In this document: piece after piece, positions 11,703-25,071 of the stretch
Layout of the letters: the number at the start of each line of letters is the position of its first letter
Numbering within the stretch: the stretch's first letter is position 1
Assembly (NCBI GenBank): GCA_033977485.1
Contig: CM066998.1
Span: 23,127,501 to 23,191,500, forward strand
DNA length: 64,000 bases
DNA from: Hydrangea macrophylla
Taxonomy: Eukaryota; Streptophyta; Magnoliopsida; Cornales; Hydrangeaceae
Direction of reading: 5' to 3'
Made by a program: the position numbers and the translations under genes
Notes under the pieces: model-generated
What the model was told of the DNA's origin: nothing
The model's database searches: none
Seen by the model: only the letters and a program-made list of their open reading frames with translations

Positions 11703-14700
11703 TAACCGGGTTCGAATACCTTGGTACTCTGGGAGTTAATTGGGTCTATGTGTGGCCGTTGCACCTCTTTTGATTTCAATCATTCATGGTTAAATGAATC
11801 GTTTTGTTTCATTTATATGATGAGTTGATTATGATAGCATGTTTACTTGTCTACGGGATTACGTGTTAACATGCTTAAGTGCTTATGTGTTTATGTGATC
11901 ACATGCCTTTATATCTTGACTATGTGATTTACGGACATGAAATGATTTTACTTTTCGATTCACCTTAATGTTATACTCATTAAAACATACTTTTGTATTA
12001 CATCTTGGTGTAACTATCTGTTGATGTTTAATCATTGACCATGCAAGGCTACAAGGTATATACATGAGGGTTTCCTTGTTTGGATTATTCGCTCGACGTA
12101 CTGCGCCTTGTAGGGTTGATAGTTAGGTATTGAATAGTGCCTTACATTGAGTGGTATTATTAAAAGATCTCAATTATTTTTATTGACCTCATATCACTAG
12201 TTGTTTGCATTTTAGTTGTTGAGGAAACATGTGAAGTGTTGCATGCCTATATGATGAAATTGTCATCAATTTTTTTTTAGTTGGAAGATGTTAAGCGACC
12301 ATGCTCAGATGCTACATGCCTTTGAAATTATGTGTCTATATGCTTTTGTGTATATATTTTGTATGTTTACACTATTGTAACATAATGTATTAGTTAGCAC
12401 ATTACGCGATAGATTTTCATGTTATAAATGAAAGGGATGAAAAGTATGCTTACTTGCCTTCGGGATTATGTGATAACATGCTAATGTGCTTGTGTACTCA
12501 CGTGATTACTTGTTTCAATATCAACAAATTGTTAAGCATGATAACTATAACATGTTGAGATATATTTCATGTTTTACGTGTTTAGAGTAACTTATATGGA
12601 TACTCATAGATACTTTGATCGACGTTTCATAATAAGATTTCTTGAGTAGAAAATTTGGAAGATAAGTTTGGAACTTATAAATCCAACATGTTAATATGTT
12701 GTGCATATTTGAAAACCTATATGTATATATACTTTTGAAGTACTTAAAAGATGTTTTCTAATTCGACGAATAACTTATTGGTTCTAATAGTGCGGCGTTA
12801 CGTATTATTAGACAGCTTATATAGGTTGTGTCTTCGGACTCGGGTATTCCTACGTTTTCGTGTACATTCTTTGAGTGGCATGAGTTTTATTTTGCACGTA
12901 ATGCAAAGCCTCTCTAAAGGCTATGTTGACCTATGTGAGAGCATTCTATCTTGATAGCCCTCGATTGTGACTGGTAGTCCATATATATTTCATGTGGCTA
13001 CGAATACCTGTTGTTTATTGGTGGAATAGTTCTTCCTTCTTATAGGATTGTCGTACTCTTTTTCCTGTGAGAACTTCATCGTTCGGATGTCAGTTTGACG
13101 GTGTAATTACTCTTCTGAGTAGATTACGAGTTTTCTATCATAGGGTTGGTTGATTGACCCAAATTTCTGGTGATTGCTTAAATCTTCACATTCAAATTGT
13201 CGTTTCACTATGTGGTCATTGCATATGATTAAATCCTATCGTATGAATCGTTGTGAGGATTCTAGCCTTTGTGGGGAATAGATTGGTGTTGTTCCAAGTC
13301 TATTAGTTCCTTTATTCGGTGATTTTCACATTTGAGTGAATTCTGTAACTCTGAGGATCGTCTCACATACATTTGATTTCCTACAAATTCAACTTAGAAG
13401 TTGAACGCCTGGAGGAAGATGAAGAACATCTGGATATAGAAGAGGAAGCCATGAGTAGAGTGAATAGTAAAAATGAACAGTGACTTTTTTGCTACAGTAA
13501 AAAGGTGGGCAATTAATCATATACTTAACATATTCTGAGACTCTGATAATCCACAAAGGATTAGAGGCATGACCAAGAAGAAGATAATGGACTGTATAGG
13601 AAGGTAAACCGAGACAAACAACTGGGGGCTCAAGGTACGTTATCTTTTTCAGACCATAATCTAAAACCTAGGCAAAGAAGACTTCACATAGAAGACTTCT
13701 TTTGAGACTGCATATCCTGTTGGTACAATGGTGAAATCTTTTCTATGTGTGTTTATCGATCATTACCGATTTTTGTGATGATTTTTATTGAAGATTTGTT
13801 GTTATCATAGTGTGGTTAGCGCTTTGACGTTGGGCCTTGAAACACAATTTTTTCTAGTGTTTCTTTCCTTGTGAGTACGTATGGATTCTTGTTTTCATAA
13901 TACTTCTTAGAAGTGCGTTTAATTCTTGACCCTTACGATCTTTGTGCTCTTGACAGAGTGTTGACGTTCCATTGTTCCAAGTCTTTTCTTGAAAGAACGT
14001 TTGTTCCTTATTGATTTGATTCTCATGCCTATAGCATATTGATTTTGATTAGTTCACCCATAAGTTTTGAACTTGGGTATGTCACACTGTAAGTGCTGTG
14101 ATGTCCTTTTCTTTGGGCTCATTAACTTTTGAATCGATCTTTCTCTGACAGTTTTGCCTTATTAAATTCTTGGGATTTATTTCGTGAAATTCGCACTTGA
14201 GTTGTTGAACACTCGGATCTTTCCCTACTTCTTGAGGGATAGATTTTGTTAGATGATTTATTGTTGAGGTCCTTAATTTTGTTATCTCCGTGAATTCAAG
14301 ATCATACCGGTTTTTAGGAGTATGATCTCTTATGTGTTGTAGATCTCTGTTGTTGGCAGCCTTAATTTATTGTTCGCTAAGGCTTAAATTCGATTGCGTT
14401 TCATTGTATGCCTTGAGGGCTTGTTGTTTCACAATCGTGTGATCTTTTATACCTGGAATACTATGGTCGTTCGCATAGTACCTTATTGCTGGATTGTGCA
14501 AGATTTTCGTGTAAATCTGCATTAGATGTCTCTTTTGTTGTGACTATAAGAATTGTTTTTCTTATCGATTGAATCTTTCTTTTCTTGGGTGTTGGTGGTT
14601 TTGACCATGGACCCGTTTGGACTTAGTAGTCATTTGTGAGTTCTCTGATTCCATTTCATGTTGAACTCGAGCGTACCTTGTCCTTGTTGGGGAACGTTAA

Positions 14701-16029
14701 TGGTATTTCATCACTTGAATTTCCATATTATTTGGACTTATTGGCAATTGCCTAATTTCGTGGCCTATTGAGGTGGCCTATCAATGTGATATTTCGTTGA
14801 CCTTATGATTGATCCGTAGGGGGGATTTTTAGTTGATTCTATGAGTTATCCATTAGATTATATTTTGTTTCATCATTCGATTCCGTTGATTTATCTCTCA
14901 CTCTGTTTCTTTTGAATGAGAGTGTCTGTTTGACGCCATCCACCTTAATTCTGTATTGGTATTAGGAGTATGCCTAAGGCATGTTCTCTTATTAGTAATC
15001 TCGATTACTTTATGTTTAGAAGTGGATCTTGTGAGATTCTATGCTGGTGATTTTAGACCTCTTGGGTTGATTATGTTTGGGTTACGGGCTTTCAATAGTT
15101 GGACGGACCCTTAGTGTTTACTTTTATATCATCTTGATATATTGATGTTGATGTCATTGTTGACAAGTTTGATTCGTGCACTTGGTGCATACCTTGTTTA
15201 TTGTGATCAGTGTTCCTTTTTCCTTACCCTGTCGTGCGGTTATTATGATTGTGCTTTGTTCAAGATTGTTACGACCTTTCAATTTCATCCTTGCTTCGAG
15301 CAGAGGAGAATTCTTGGTGATCGTTTGTTTTGAGATCACGTTCAATTAGTGTGGCAACTTCTATAGAGTTGTCTTCATTCTGTTGAGAAACTTCGACTGT
15401 GTTTCCTTGAACACTTTCGTTATTTGTGGTCCGTTTGTGACGTGAGTTTGTTATAACTCTTGTTTTAGGTGTGTCACCTAGTTTGCTTCCATCTTTCATG
15501 TGACACTTGAAGATCACCCAGTTCTGGAACTTTTAGTTCATTTTGATGTGTATCAAACTTTCAATAGTTGAGAGTTTGGGAACATGATATCATTATGACC
15601 ATATCGGTCAAGGCATGTATTCTATGATATACTCTTGGTTGTCGCATGCGACAATGAATGTTGGCGAGTCGGTTGGTTTATGTCTGTTCGTTCTGTTTGA
15701 TTTATTGTTGTCTTGTTGATGGCATCATTGTGTCTTCTTAGACACTTTTCCTTATGAGACCCTCTGACTTTGGAAGTGACATATCTTTTGTCGTATTGTT
15801 TTGAGATGGGATCTCTCAATAGATCCATCTATTAGTGAAATCGTTATAATTGACTATAACAACGTTTATGTTTTGGGATGTGATAATTATTTCTTCTATG
15901 GACATCAAGTTGCCATTGTTGTAGACTTTTGTGTCTATATTGATCATTGTCTTCTTATGAGGAGCGATGTACTACGAGTAAGTCTTTGTGACTCGTACCT
16001 CTTATGTGGTTAAGATGTAGCTTTGAGTC
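11703..16029 (+). other. Non-coding internal region of the LARD-like element, left part
   Basis: About 4.3 kb with no ORF over about 90 codons and no gag, protease, RT, RNase H or integrase motif on either strand. It is T-rich on the plus strand with many TTG/GTT words. Short ORFs at 12751-12954, 15142-15333 and 15269-15828 look like chance frames. It ends at the GAGTC target site (16025-16029) of the Tekay-like insertion; the right part resumes at 25072. Confidence 0.75.
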
Positions 16030-18192
16030 AGTCACGACCCATCCTACTATGCTTGGAAATAGGACACGTGGCACGCCACCAAGGCTCATCCAAACATCAT
16101 ATAACTATACGAAGCGGAAAGAACTTTAAAACAACCCTGGGTATTTAAAACTTTAGGAAACATCACCCTCTGAGTTTGTAAAATCCATTGAAATCAGAGT
16201 TATAAAAAGTTTTGGCCAATTGGAAACACGTCCAAAAGAATCAGTTTTGAAAACAGAGGTTCATTCGACTAAGCCTAGGGTCCAGTCGACTGTACTTAGC
16301 AGAAACCAAAACCCAAAATACTCAACAGAGGTCCAGTCGACTGATCAGGGAACCCAGTCGACTATGTTATGCAGAACCAAAATGCAACATTTTCCAAAAG
16401 GGGTCCAGTCACTGATCTGGGGACTCAGTCGACTAATTTTACCATTATTAGAAGCAATAGCCAAAATCCACAGTGATTCAGTCGACTGATCAAGGGTCCA
16501 GTCGACTGTTTCCATTACTATTCACTTTCAATGTCTCAATCCCACGGAATCCAGTCGACTGATCCTGGGTCCAGTCGGCTGCTCCCCTGCTGGGCAACCC
16601 TGTAATGATAATACTAACACATGCTTCTCAACGCCAATTACAACATTTAAAACATAACTACAGACGTTCAATTACAAGATTACAATACTGCGAAACTAAT
16701 CCATGGTTCTATTACAACATATTATGATTTCCCAATCCTTACACAAGTTTTAAGATTTAAAACAAAAGCGTATACAAATGTGGTTCCCGGCGTTCCTCAA
16801 CGGCCTCACTCCTCACGCTTCTTCTTGTCTTTCTTCTTACATGCAACGGAGTACATCTGCACTGCTCAGCTATATGCTGAGTGTACAATTCTAAATGTAT
16901 GCTTATATGGTAGTTCATGGTTTAAGCATCTAAAAACACATAGAAATAGTCTCTAGGGTGAGTGGTACGCATTCATCCGGTCGATGCCGTAGGAGGCCCA
17001 CCTCTCCCACACATCTCGTACACTGGTTGGGCCTTCCTCCATACCAGGTACCGTGTCCTGGTTGGGCCCACCTCTAATCCAGACACAACCACAATTCCAA
17101 TTCCATTACAATCACAATCAAAATGACAATCCTCAAGGTTCGAGGAGCTTACCCCGGATGAATTTGCACCAAACTCCCCTTTGACCCAAGTAGACACATA
17201 ACATGCTCACATAAACAGTTATACGTGCTTTTCATATAATTTCACGTGCAAAATTAACGGGCCTAACTAATACATGAATTTCGCCTGGATCCAACGATAT
17301 TAAAAATGATGTTCAAAACATGAAAATCCATATATTTCACAGATCTAGAATTCATACCTCGTGCGATTCTCTTCAAACTTTGAAGGATCGTCTAGGGAGC
17401 TAAATAAACGTCGGATTTCAAATTTGAGACGATTCCTACAAGTTTTACTGGGTTTTCCCCAAAAGTCTAGAATTAAGATTTTTACAAAAATTGGCCAAAC
17501 ACGGCCTAAGTAGTATCAAAACGTAGGTCTTACCTCCACGAGTTCAAATATGAAATCTGGAGAAAATCTGACGGACAAACGGTCGTCGATTGGCGTCGCA
17601 AAGCCCGTTGGCTCAATCTCCTTTCTCTCTCCTCTCTCTAGATATTTTGAGAGTTTGGATGAGAATGAAATTCATCCACCACTATTTATAGAAAAACTTC
17701 TCGGGAATTGTGTTTACCTCCCCACGAGTTCCTCAAACTTCTAATTAGCTCATGAAACTTCGCACACGTCCATTTTATGTCTTTACGAGCGAAAATTATA
17801 AATTTCAGAAGTTTTCGACTAGGTTTCATTTGGGTCCAAAAATATAATGTCCGAAACTATATTATATGGAATCTCTACACAACCTACCTTTTTAATTAAC
17901 GTATCACTCACGTTCTCACCACAGTTCTCAAAATAATATAGCAATATCAAAGATTACCAGAATTTCCACAACACAGATAAAATTACTATTCATCAAATAC
18001 CAGATCGGTCAGATAACATTTGAATGTCATTTAGTCACGCCAATGCAACTGTGAAATTCCATGTTCTCGTGTCCTAACTGACACCTCACCATTGACCTAC
18101 GTCAACTCCACTCCAATTATTAATAACATTAATAATTCCACAATCTCAAGTTATGCATTTTCAAAACATGAATTTCTGGAATGGGTGTGACA
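16030..18192 (-). repeat. 3' LTR of the Tekay-like element
   Basis: 2,163 bp. It ends GTGTGACA on the plus strand, so it starts TGTCACACCC on the coding strand. It carries a cluster of about ten CAGTCGACTG-type palindromes (16263-16581), five of them perfect. Compared with the right LTR it has about 85 extra bases between two of these palindromes. Confidence 0.95.
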
Positions 18193-18212
18193 ACTCTCCC
18201 CTCCAAAAAGGA
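18193..18212 (-). other. Polypurine tract of the Tekay-like element
   Basis: On the minus strand the bases just before the 3' LTR read GGAGGGGAGAGT after a short CCTTTTT interruption. This is the expected plus-strand primer position for an element on the minus strand. Confidence 0.85.
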
Positions 18213-18233
18213 AGTTTGTCCCTAAACTTTACC

Positions 18234-19733
18234 TTATACGTCAAACAGGTACGGATACTCATTCCGCATGTCTTCCTCAATTTCCCACGTAGCCTCTTCA
18301 ACAGTGTGACTACGCCATAATACCTTCACCATCGAAATCGTTTTAGTTCTCAAGAGTTGTTCCTTTCGATCTAGAATCTCGACCGGTTGTTCCACATAAG
18401 TCAAGTCTCCCTGAATCTGCAGCGGTTCAGGTACAATGATCTTAATCGTATCTGTCATACATCATCTCAACATTGATACGTGAAATACATTATGTACATG
18501 TTCCAATTCTGACGATAATGCCAATCGGTAAGCTACTGAATCGACCCTCTCTAGGATCTCAAAAGGTCCTATAAATCTCGGATTGAGTTTTCCCCTCTTT
18601 CCAAATCGTACAATGCCTTTCGAAGGCGATGCTCGCAAGTATACGAAATCTCCAACTTCAAAATTCATCGGTCGTCATTTAGAGTCCGCATTGCTCTTAT
18701 AACGGCTCTGAGCTACCTTAAGACGTTCCTGAATTAATTTCACCTTCTCAGTAGTCACCTGTATCAACTCAGGTCCTAACAACTTTCTTTCTCCAACCTC
18801 GGTCCAACAAACCGGTGATCGACATTTACGCCCATACAAAGCTTCATATGGTGCCATACCAATACTTGACTGAAATCCGTTGTTATATAAAAATTCAATC
18901 AATGGTAAGTGGTGCTCCCAATCATTCCCAAAGTCTAATACACACAATCTCAACATATCTTCCAAGGTCTAAATCATACGCTCTGACTGTCCATCAGTCT
19001 GAGGATGAAATGCGGTACTGAAACTTAACTTTGTACCCATAGCTTTTTGGAAACTTCCCTAAAACCTTGACGTAAAGCTACTATCACGGTCTGATACAAT
19101 CACAGATGGGACTCTATGTAGCCTTATAATCTCTCTCACATATAATTCTGCTAACTCGGACGGCTTAGTAGTCTTAATTGGTAGAAAATGAGCTGACTTG
19201 GTTAATCGGTCGACTATAACCCAAATCTTGTCATTCTTGTTAGGCGATCGCGGAAATCCAGAAACAAAGTCCATCGTGATCTCATCCCACTTCTATTCTG
19301 ACACTGGCAATGGCTGTAGTAACCTCACGGGTACTTGTCTCTCTGCTTTGTCCTCTTGACATACCGAACATTCAGATACAAACTTAGCGATTTCATGCTT
19401 CATACCCTTCCACCAGAAGTTTTCTCTCATGTTTCTGTACATCTTATTGCTTCCCGGGTGCACTGAATATTTCGTACTATGAGCTTCCTCTAAAAGTCAT
19501 TCCTTCAGGTCTTTCACATTCGGCACACATAATCGGTTCTCAAACTTCAGAATTCCTTGTTCTAACACAAAACCAGGTCGCTTTCCCAAAGGTATCTCGT
19601 CTCTCATTTTGCATAAGTAAACATCGTAAAACTGTTCCCTCTTGATTTCATCAATAATATCGGGGTGTGCTACAATTGCCATCATTAAGCCACCACTAGT
19701 CTCTGGAATCACATCCAAGTCCAAACATTCCAT
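18234..19733 (-). pseudogene. Integrase plus chromodomain part of the Tekay-like pol
   Basis: Reading leftward from 19733, the HHCC zinc finger (HPG...CSVCQ context, about 19350-19470) is followed by the integrase core with TMDFV (first Asp) and VSDRDSSF (second Asp), then FNNG-type and SIGMAPYEALYG blocks (18675-18965), the [10 protein letters not shown]-terminal block (18462-18668), and a chromodomain (18234-18458) with EQPVEILDR, VKVLWR and EEATWE. In-frame stops occur near 19497, 19305, 19056, 18970, 18675 and 18462. Each can be explained by one C-to-T or G-to-A change. The chromodomain would direct integration to marked chromatin in an active relative. The gene is dead here. Confidence 0.93.
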
Positions 19734-21646
19734 TCTTTTACCAATTCCTTTTGTTGTGTTAGCTCGTCGGCTAAATTCCTCGGCGTCTTCCGGCTTAACG
19801 CATCGGCTACTACATTCGCCTTTCCCGGATGGTACTCAATCGAAAGAACGTAATCCTTCATCAACTCCAACCATCTTCGCTGTCTCATATTCAAGTCCCG
19901 TTGGGTGAAAATATATTTCAAACTCTTGTGGTTCGTGAATATCTCACACTTTTCCCCGTAGTGTCTCCAAATTTTCAAAGCATAAATTATTGCAGCTAAT
20001 TCAAGATCATGGGTCAGATAGTTAACCTCATATGTCTTTAACTGTCTAGAAGCATATGCAATTACTTTACCACCTTGCATAAGCACACATCCCAAACCTT
20101 TGTGTGAAGCATCACTATAGATTACAAATCCTTCGGTTCTGGATGGGATTGTCAATATCGGTGCTCTCGCCAACCGTGACTTCAACTCTTGGAAACTGTC
20201 TTCACATTCCTGATTCCATTCAAAGATAACACCCTTTCTCATTAACTTGGTCATTGGCAATGAGATCTTTGAGAAATGTTCAATAAAACGGCGATAGTAT
20301 CCCGTTAATCCCAAGAAACTTCGAATTTCAGATACGGATGTCGGCCTCTGCCAATTAGATGCAACTTCTACTTTGTGAGGATCAACTGATACTCCATTCT
20401 TGTCAATCACGTGACCAAGAAAAGTAATACTAGACAACCAAAATTCACATTTCTTGAGTTTACCAAACAATTGCTTCTCTCGCAATCTCTGAAGTATCAA
20501 CCTCAAGTTGTTCTCGTGTTCTATCTTACTCGGTGAATAGATAAGGATATCGTCAATGAATACAATCACCAAGTCATCCAGATAGTCTTTAAAGACTCGG
20601 TTCATAAGATCCATGAACGCAGCTAGTGCATTGGTAACTCCAAATGGCATAACTAAGAACTCATATTGTCCATAACGCGTTCTAAAAGCTATTTTTTCAA
20701 CATCTTCGGCCTTCACTTTCAACTGATGGTAACCCGATCTCAGGTCTATCTTGGAGAATACTTATGCCCCACGAAGTTGATCAAATAAGTCATCAATTCT
20801 GGGTAATAGGTACTTGTTCTTAATCGTTAACTTGTTCAGTTCCCGGTAATCAACACACATACGCATTGAGCCATCTTTCTTCTTTACAAACAATACTGGA
20901 GCTCCCCACGGCGATACACTTGGTCGGATGAAACCTTTATCAAGTAAGTCCTGTAGTTGAACTTTCAATTCCTTCAATTCTACTGGTGCCATCCTATACG
21001 ATGCTTTGGATACCGGTCTTGAGTCTGGCTTTACCTCAATGGTGAATTCAATTTCCCTCTCAATCAGGACGTCTGGTAAGTCATCGGGGAATACATCCGG
21101 GTACTCTCGCACTACTGGAATATCCTCTACTATTGATTCGGTCGCTGAGACATTAGTCACTGAACATAGGAATCCCTGACATCCCTTTTTCAATAACTTT
21201 CTCGCTCGGATAGCTGAAATCAAGTACGGCGGCAGTGTAACCCCACTCCCTTGAAAGCAAAAGTTCCTATGCACCGGTGATAAAAAATTAACCTCCTTCC
21301 ATTTACAGTCTATGGTGGCTTGGTTAAGGGCTAACCAATCCATCCCCAATATTACATCGAAATGGTTCACCACAATCGGTATAAGGACCATGGTCATTAA
21401 CTTCTTGCCTAGTTTGATCTCACAGCCTTTATATATCATAGATGTCACCACTGGTTTACTAAGCGGCACGGCAATGGATAAATCATATCCTAGTGGCATG
21501 GACTTAACATTCAATTGTTCAACAAAGTTATAAGATACAAACAAATGCGTAGATCCCGAATCAACAAGTATGCGTGATAAGTGCGAACATACAAGCACCA
21601 TACATGAGACCACTGTATTAGTAACAGCCACGTCTCCAGGGTTCAT
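19709..21646 (-). pseudogene. Protease, reverse transcriptase and RNase H of the Tekay-like pol
   Basis: Two long frames in the same phase are separated by one TAA at 20762-20764. Frame 21646-20762 (294 aa) holds the aspartic protease with VDSGSTH near residue 28 and the start of RT ([18 protein letters not shown]). Frame 20722-19709 (337 aa) holds RT with MPFGVTNA and FIDDILIYS (catalytic Asp pair), then RNase H with YSDAS, an [11 protein letters not shown] stretch and TNHKSL. The last motif normally carries Asp where Asn is seen here. It ends in the connection to integrase. The length is normal for the family, apart from the stop. Confidence 0.95.
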
Positions 21647-21739
21647 CTGGAATGATCTTCCCTGACGTTGCTCTGTCCTTTGTCCCCCGTCACTAGACTA
21701 CTTAGGCTTCGAACCACTAGAAGCCATAGAACTTGCCCC

Positions 21740-22739
21740 TTGTTGAGAACGCTTCCTTGGGCAATCCTTTGCTCGGTGTCCTAAGTTACCACAATCAAAG
21801 CACTTAAGTTGCTGGTAGGTCGCAGAACTCACACTGTTTCCCCCTGTAGAGCTGTTCTGAAAGTTGGTCAGAAAACATCGACCGGTGCGTGGTCGGTTGC
21901 AAAGCGGACACTACGGTAGATCACTTGGTACTCTCCTGGAATCATTAAAACCAGAACTAGAACCTCGTGAAAACGACTTCTTAAAAGATCCCCCCTGACT
22001 TCGGTCACCACCCTCATGACTTCGCTTTCCTTGGTGATTTTGTCTCGATCTCTCCATTCCACTTTCGCCTACAAGCGCCGTCTGCTGTACTGTTGCAACA
22101 GTGGAATGCTCGTAGGTCTCTACTCTCAACCGGATATTATCCCTTAAACCCTCTTCAAATTTTCTTGCCCTATCTTCCTCTTCGGGCACTGAACCCTTAC
22201 CAAATCTTAACAATGCATTATACTTGGAAGTATACTCTGTTACAGTCATGTCTCCTTGCTTGAGGTTATCACTCTCGCTTCTTTGCATTGTAGGCGGCTC
22301 ATGGAAAGAATCGGCGATTGAATTCTGCCTTAAACCCTTCCCAAGTAATCGGTGCTCCTTGATCTAAAACGTTTACCCACCAGTTCTGAGCTTCACCCCT
22401 CAATACGTCACTTGTGTTCTCAATCTTCTCCCTATCTGACATTGGAATAGATCAGAAAATTCGTTCCATGTCCATGACCCAATGTTCTGCCAATGTTGTA
22501 TCAGGTGTCCCATGAAATTCCATTGGTTTCTTTCGAGCAAATTGTTCGGATACGGATCTCATGCCTCTAGTTTCGGGTGCGGGTGCATGCACTACAGTTA
22601 TTGGTTCCACTTCAATTTGGGGTATGGGAGGCAGTCGCTCTGCTATATTCCGTATCATTTCCCCTATATTCCCCATCATTTTTGCCATTTCATTCATACG
22701 TCGAGTGTGTGGCGATAGATTTTGATCTTCGTCACTCAT
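21740..22739 (-). pseudogene. gag of the Tekay-like element
   Basis: The chosen start is ATG at 22739 (MSDEDQNLSP). The N-terminal frame 22739-22452 has RKKPMEFHGTPD and AEHWVMDMERIF, typical of the retrotransposon gag core. After a stop the gag continues through 22288-21911 (MQRSESDNLKQGDMTV.EYTSKYNAL) and ends in a CCHC zinc knuckle at about 21752-21810 (CFDCGNLGHRAKDC, CX2CX4HX4C). At least two in-frame stops break it. The leader between the PBS (22926) and the ATG is about 190 bp. Confidence 0.9.
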
Positions 22740-22925
22740 GGTTACAATCTTATAGTTCTCAATGTATAAACACTATGCATGCACAACAATAACAATAGCA
22801 TGTATGTAAAACAACATACATAAGCATCAAACATCTCTAATATGTATGGATGCAATCTAGAACATGTGACAATTCACTCAACACTCCTCTCGTCGTCGAA
22901 CATTCCCAAAGTTTTGTTACCTCTA

Positions 22926-22937
22926 GCTCTGATACCA
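22926..22937 (-). other. Primer-binding site of the Tekay-like element, tRNA-iMet type
   Basis: On the minus strand TGGTATCAGAGC, a few bases inside the 5' LTR (which ends at 22943 on that strand). This fixes the orientation as minus. Confidence 0.95.
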
Positions 22938-22942
22938 CTAAA

Positions 22943-25066
22943 TGTCACGACCCATCCCACTACGCGTGGAAATAGGACACGTAGCACGCCACCAAGGCTC
23001 ATCCAAACATCATATAACTATACGCAGCGGAAAGAACTTTAAAACAACCCTGGGTATTGAAAACTTTAGGAAACATTACCCTCTGAGTTTGTAAAATCCA
23101 TTGAAATCAGAGTTATGAAAAGTTTTGGCCAATTGGAAACACGTCCAAAAGAATCAGTTTTGAAGACAAAGGTTCAGTCGACTGTGCCTAGGGTCCACTC
23201 GACTGTACTTAGCAGAAACCAAAACCCAAAATACTCAACAGAGGTCCAGTCGACTGATCAGGGAACCCAGTCGACTGTGCTATGCAGAGCCAAAATGCAA
23301 CATTTTCCAAAAGGGGTCCAGTCGACTTATCAAGGGTCCAGTCGACTGTTTCCATTACTATTCACTTTCAGTGTCTCAATCCCACGAAATCCAGTCGACT
23401 GATCCTGAGTCCAGTCGACTGCTACCCTACTGGGCAGCCCTGTAATGATAATACTAACACATGCTTCTCCAATATCCACAAACAACCACGACCAACCCTA
23501 ATTACAACATTTAAAACATAACTATAGACGTTCAATTACAAGATTACAATACTACGAAACTAATCCATAGTTCTATTACAACATATTAAGATTTCCCAAT
23601 CCTTACACAAGTTTTAAGATTTAAAACAAAAGCATATACAAATGTGGTTCCCGGCGTTCCTCAACGGCCTCACTCCTCACGCTTCTTCTTGTCTTTCTTC
23701 TTACCTGCAATGGAGTACATCTCCACTGCTCAGCTATATGCTGAGTGTACAATTCTAAATGTATGCTTATATGGTAGTTCATGGTTTAAGCATCTAAAAA
23801 CACATAAAAATAGTCTCTAGGGTAAGTGATACGCATTCATCCGGTCGATGCCGTAGGAGGCCCACCTCTCCCACGCATATCGTACAATGGTTGGGCCTTC
23901 TTCCATACCAGGTACCGTGTCCTGGTTGGGCCCACCTCCAATCCAGACACAACCACAATTCCAACTCCATTACAATCACAATCAAAATCACAATCCTCAA
24001 GGTTCGAGGAGCTTACCCCAGATAAATTTGCACCAAACTCCCCTTTGACCCAAGTAGACACATAGCATGCTCACATAAACAGTTATACGTGCTTTTCATA
24101 TAATTTCACGTGCATAATTAATGGGCCTAACTAATACATGAATTTCGCCCGGATCCAACGATATCAAAAATGATGTTCAAAACATGAAAATCCATATATT
24201 TCATAGATCTAGAATTCATACCTCGTGCGATTCTCTTCAAACTTTGAAGGATCGTCTAGGGAGCTAAATAAACGTCGGATTTCAAATTTGAGACGATTCC
24301 TACAAGTTTTACTGGATTTTCCCCAAAAGTCTAGAATTAAGATTTTTACAAAAATTGGCCAAACACGGCCTAAGTAGTATCAAAACATAGGTCTTACCTC
24401 CACGAGTTCAAATATGAAATCTGGAGAAAATCTGACGGACAAACTGTCGTCGATCGGCGTCGCAAAGCCCGTTGGCTCAATCTCCTTTCTCTCTCCTCTC
24501 TCTAGATATTTTGAGAGTTTGGATGAGAATGAAATTCATCCACCACTATTTATAGAAAAACTTCTCGAGAATTGTGTTTACCTCCCCACGAGTTCCTCAA
24601 ACTTCTAATTAGCTCATGAAACTTCGCACACGTCCATTTTATGTCTTTACGAGCGAAAATTATAAATTTCAGAAGTTTTCGACTAGGTTTCGTTTGGGTC
24701 CAAAAATATAATGTCCGAAACTATATTATATGGAATCTCTACACAACCTACCTTTTTAATTAATGTATCACTCACGTTCTCACCACAGTTCTCAAAATAA
24801 TATAGCAATATCAAAGATTACTAGAATTTTCACAACACAGATAAAATTACTATTCATCAAATACCAAATAAGTTAGATAACATTTAAATCATAAAAGTGT
24901 CATTTAGTCACGCCAATATAACTGTGAAATTCCATGTTCTCGTGTCATCACTGACACCTCACTGTTGACCCACGTCAACTCCACTCCAATTATTAATAAC
25001 ATTAATAATTCCACAATCTCAAGTTATGCATTTTCAAAACCATGAATTTCTGGAACGGGTGTGACA
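22943..25066 (-). repeat. 5' LTR of the Tekay-like element
   Basis: 2,124 bp, TGTCACGACC...GTGTGACA on the plus strand. It is very similar to 16030-18192. It carries about eight CAGTCGACTG sites (23174-23422), six perfect, and an insertion or deletion relative to the other LTR near 23470-23510. Short ORFs in both LTRs (for example 23837-24061) are parallel chance frames. Confidence 0.95.
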
Positions 25067-25071
25067 GAGTC

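Larger units (their letters stand above)
16030..25066 (-). mobile_element. Ty3/gypsy chromovirus (Tekay/Del-like), complete but coding-dead
   Basis: LTRs 16030-18192 and 22943-25066. PBS on the minus strand 22926-22937, PPT 18193-18212. The TSD GAGTC is exact at 16025-16029 and 25067-25071. Total 9,037 bp. Domain order on the minus strand is gag, zinc knuckle, protease, RT, RNase H, integrase, chromodomain, which defines a chromovirus; the C-terminal chromodomain with EEATWE is Tekay-type. The first base of the left LTR is mutated (A in place of the expected T). The polyprotein frame is broken by many nonsense codons. Confidence 0.96.

Noticed and set aside
11703..16029. Possible decayed pol in the LARD-like internal region
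   Set aside because: I looked for RT, integrase, RNase H and gag motifs in both directions and found none; short ORFs look random.
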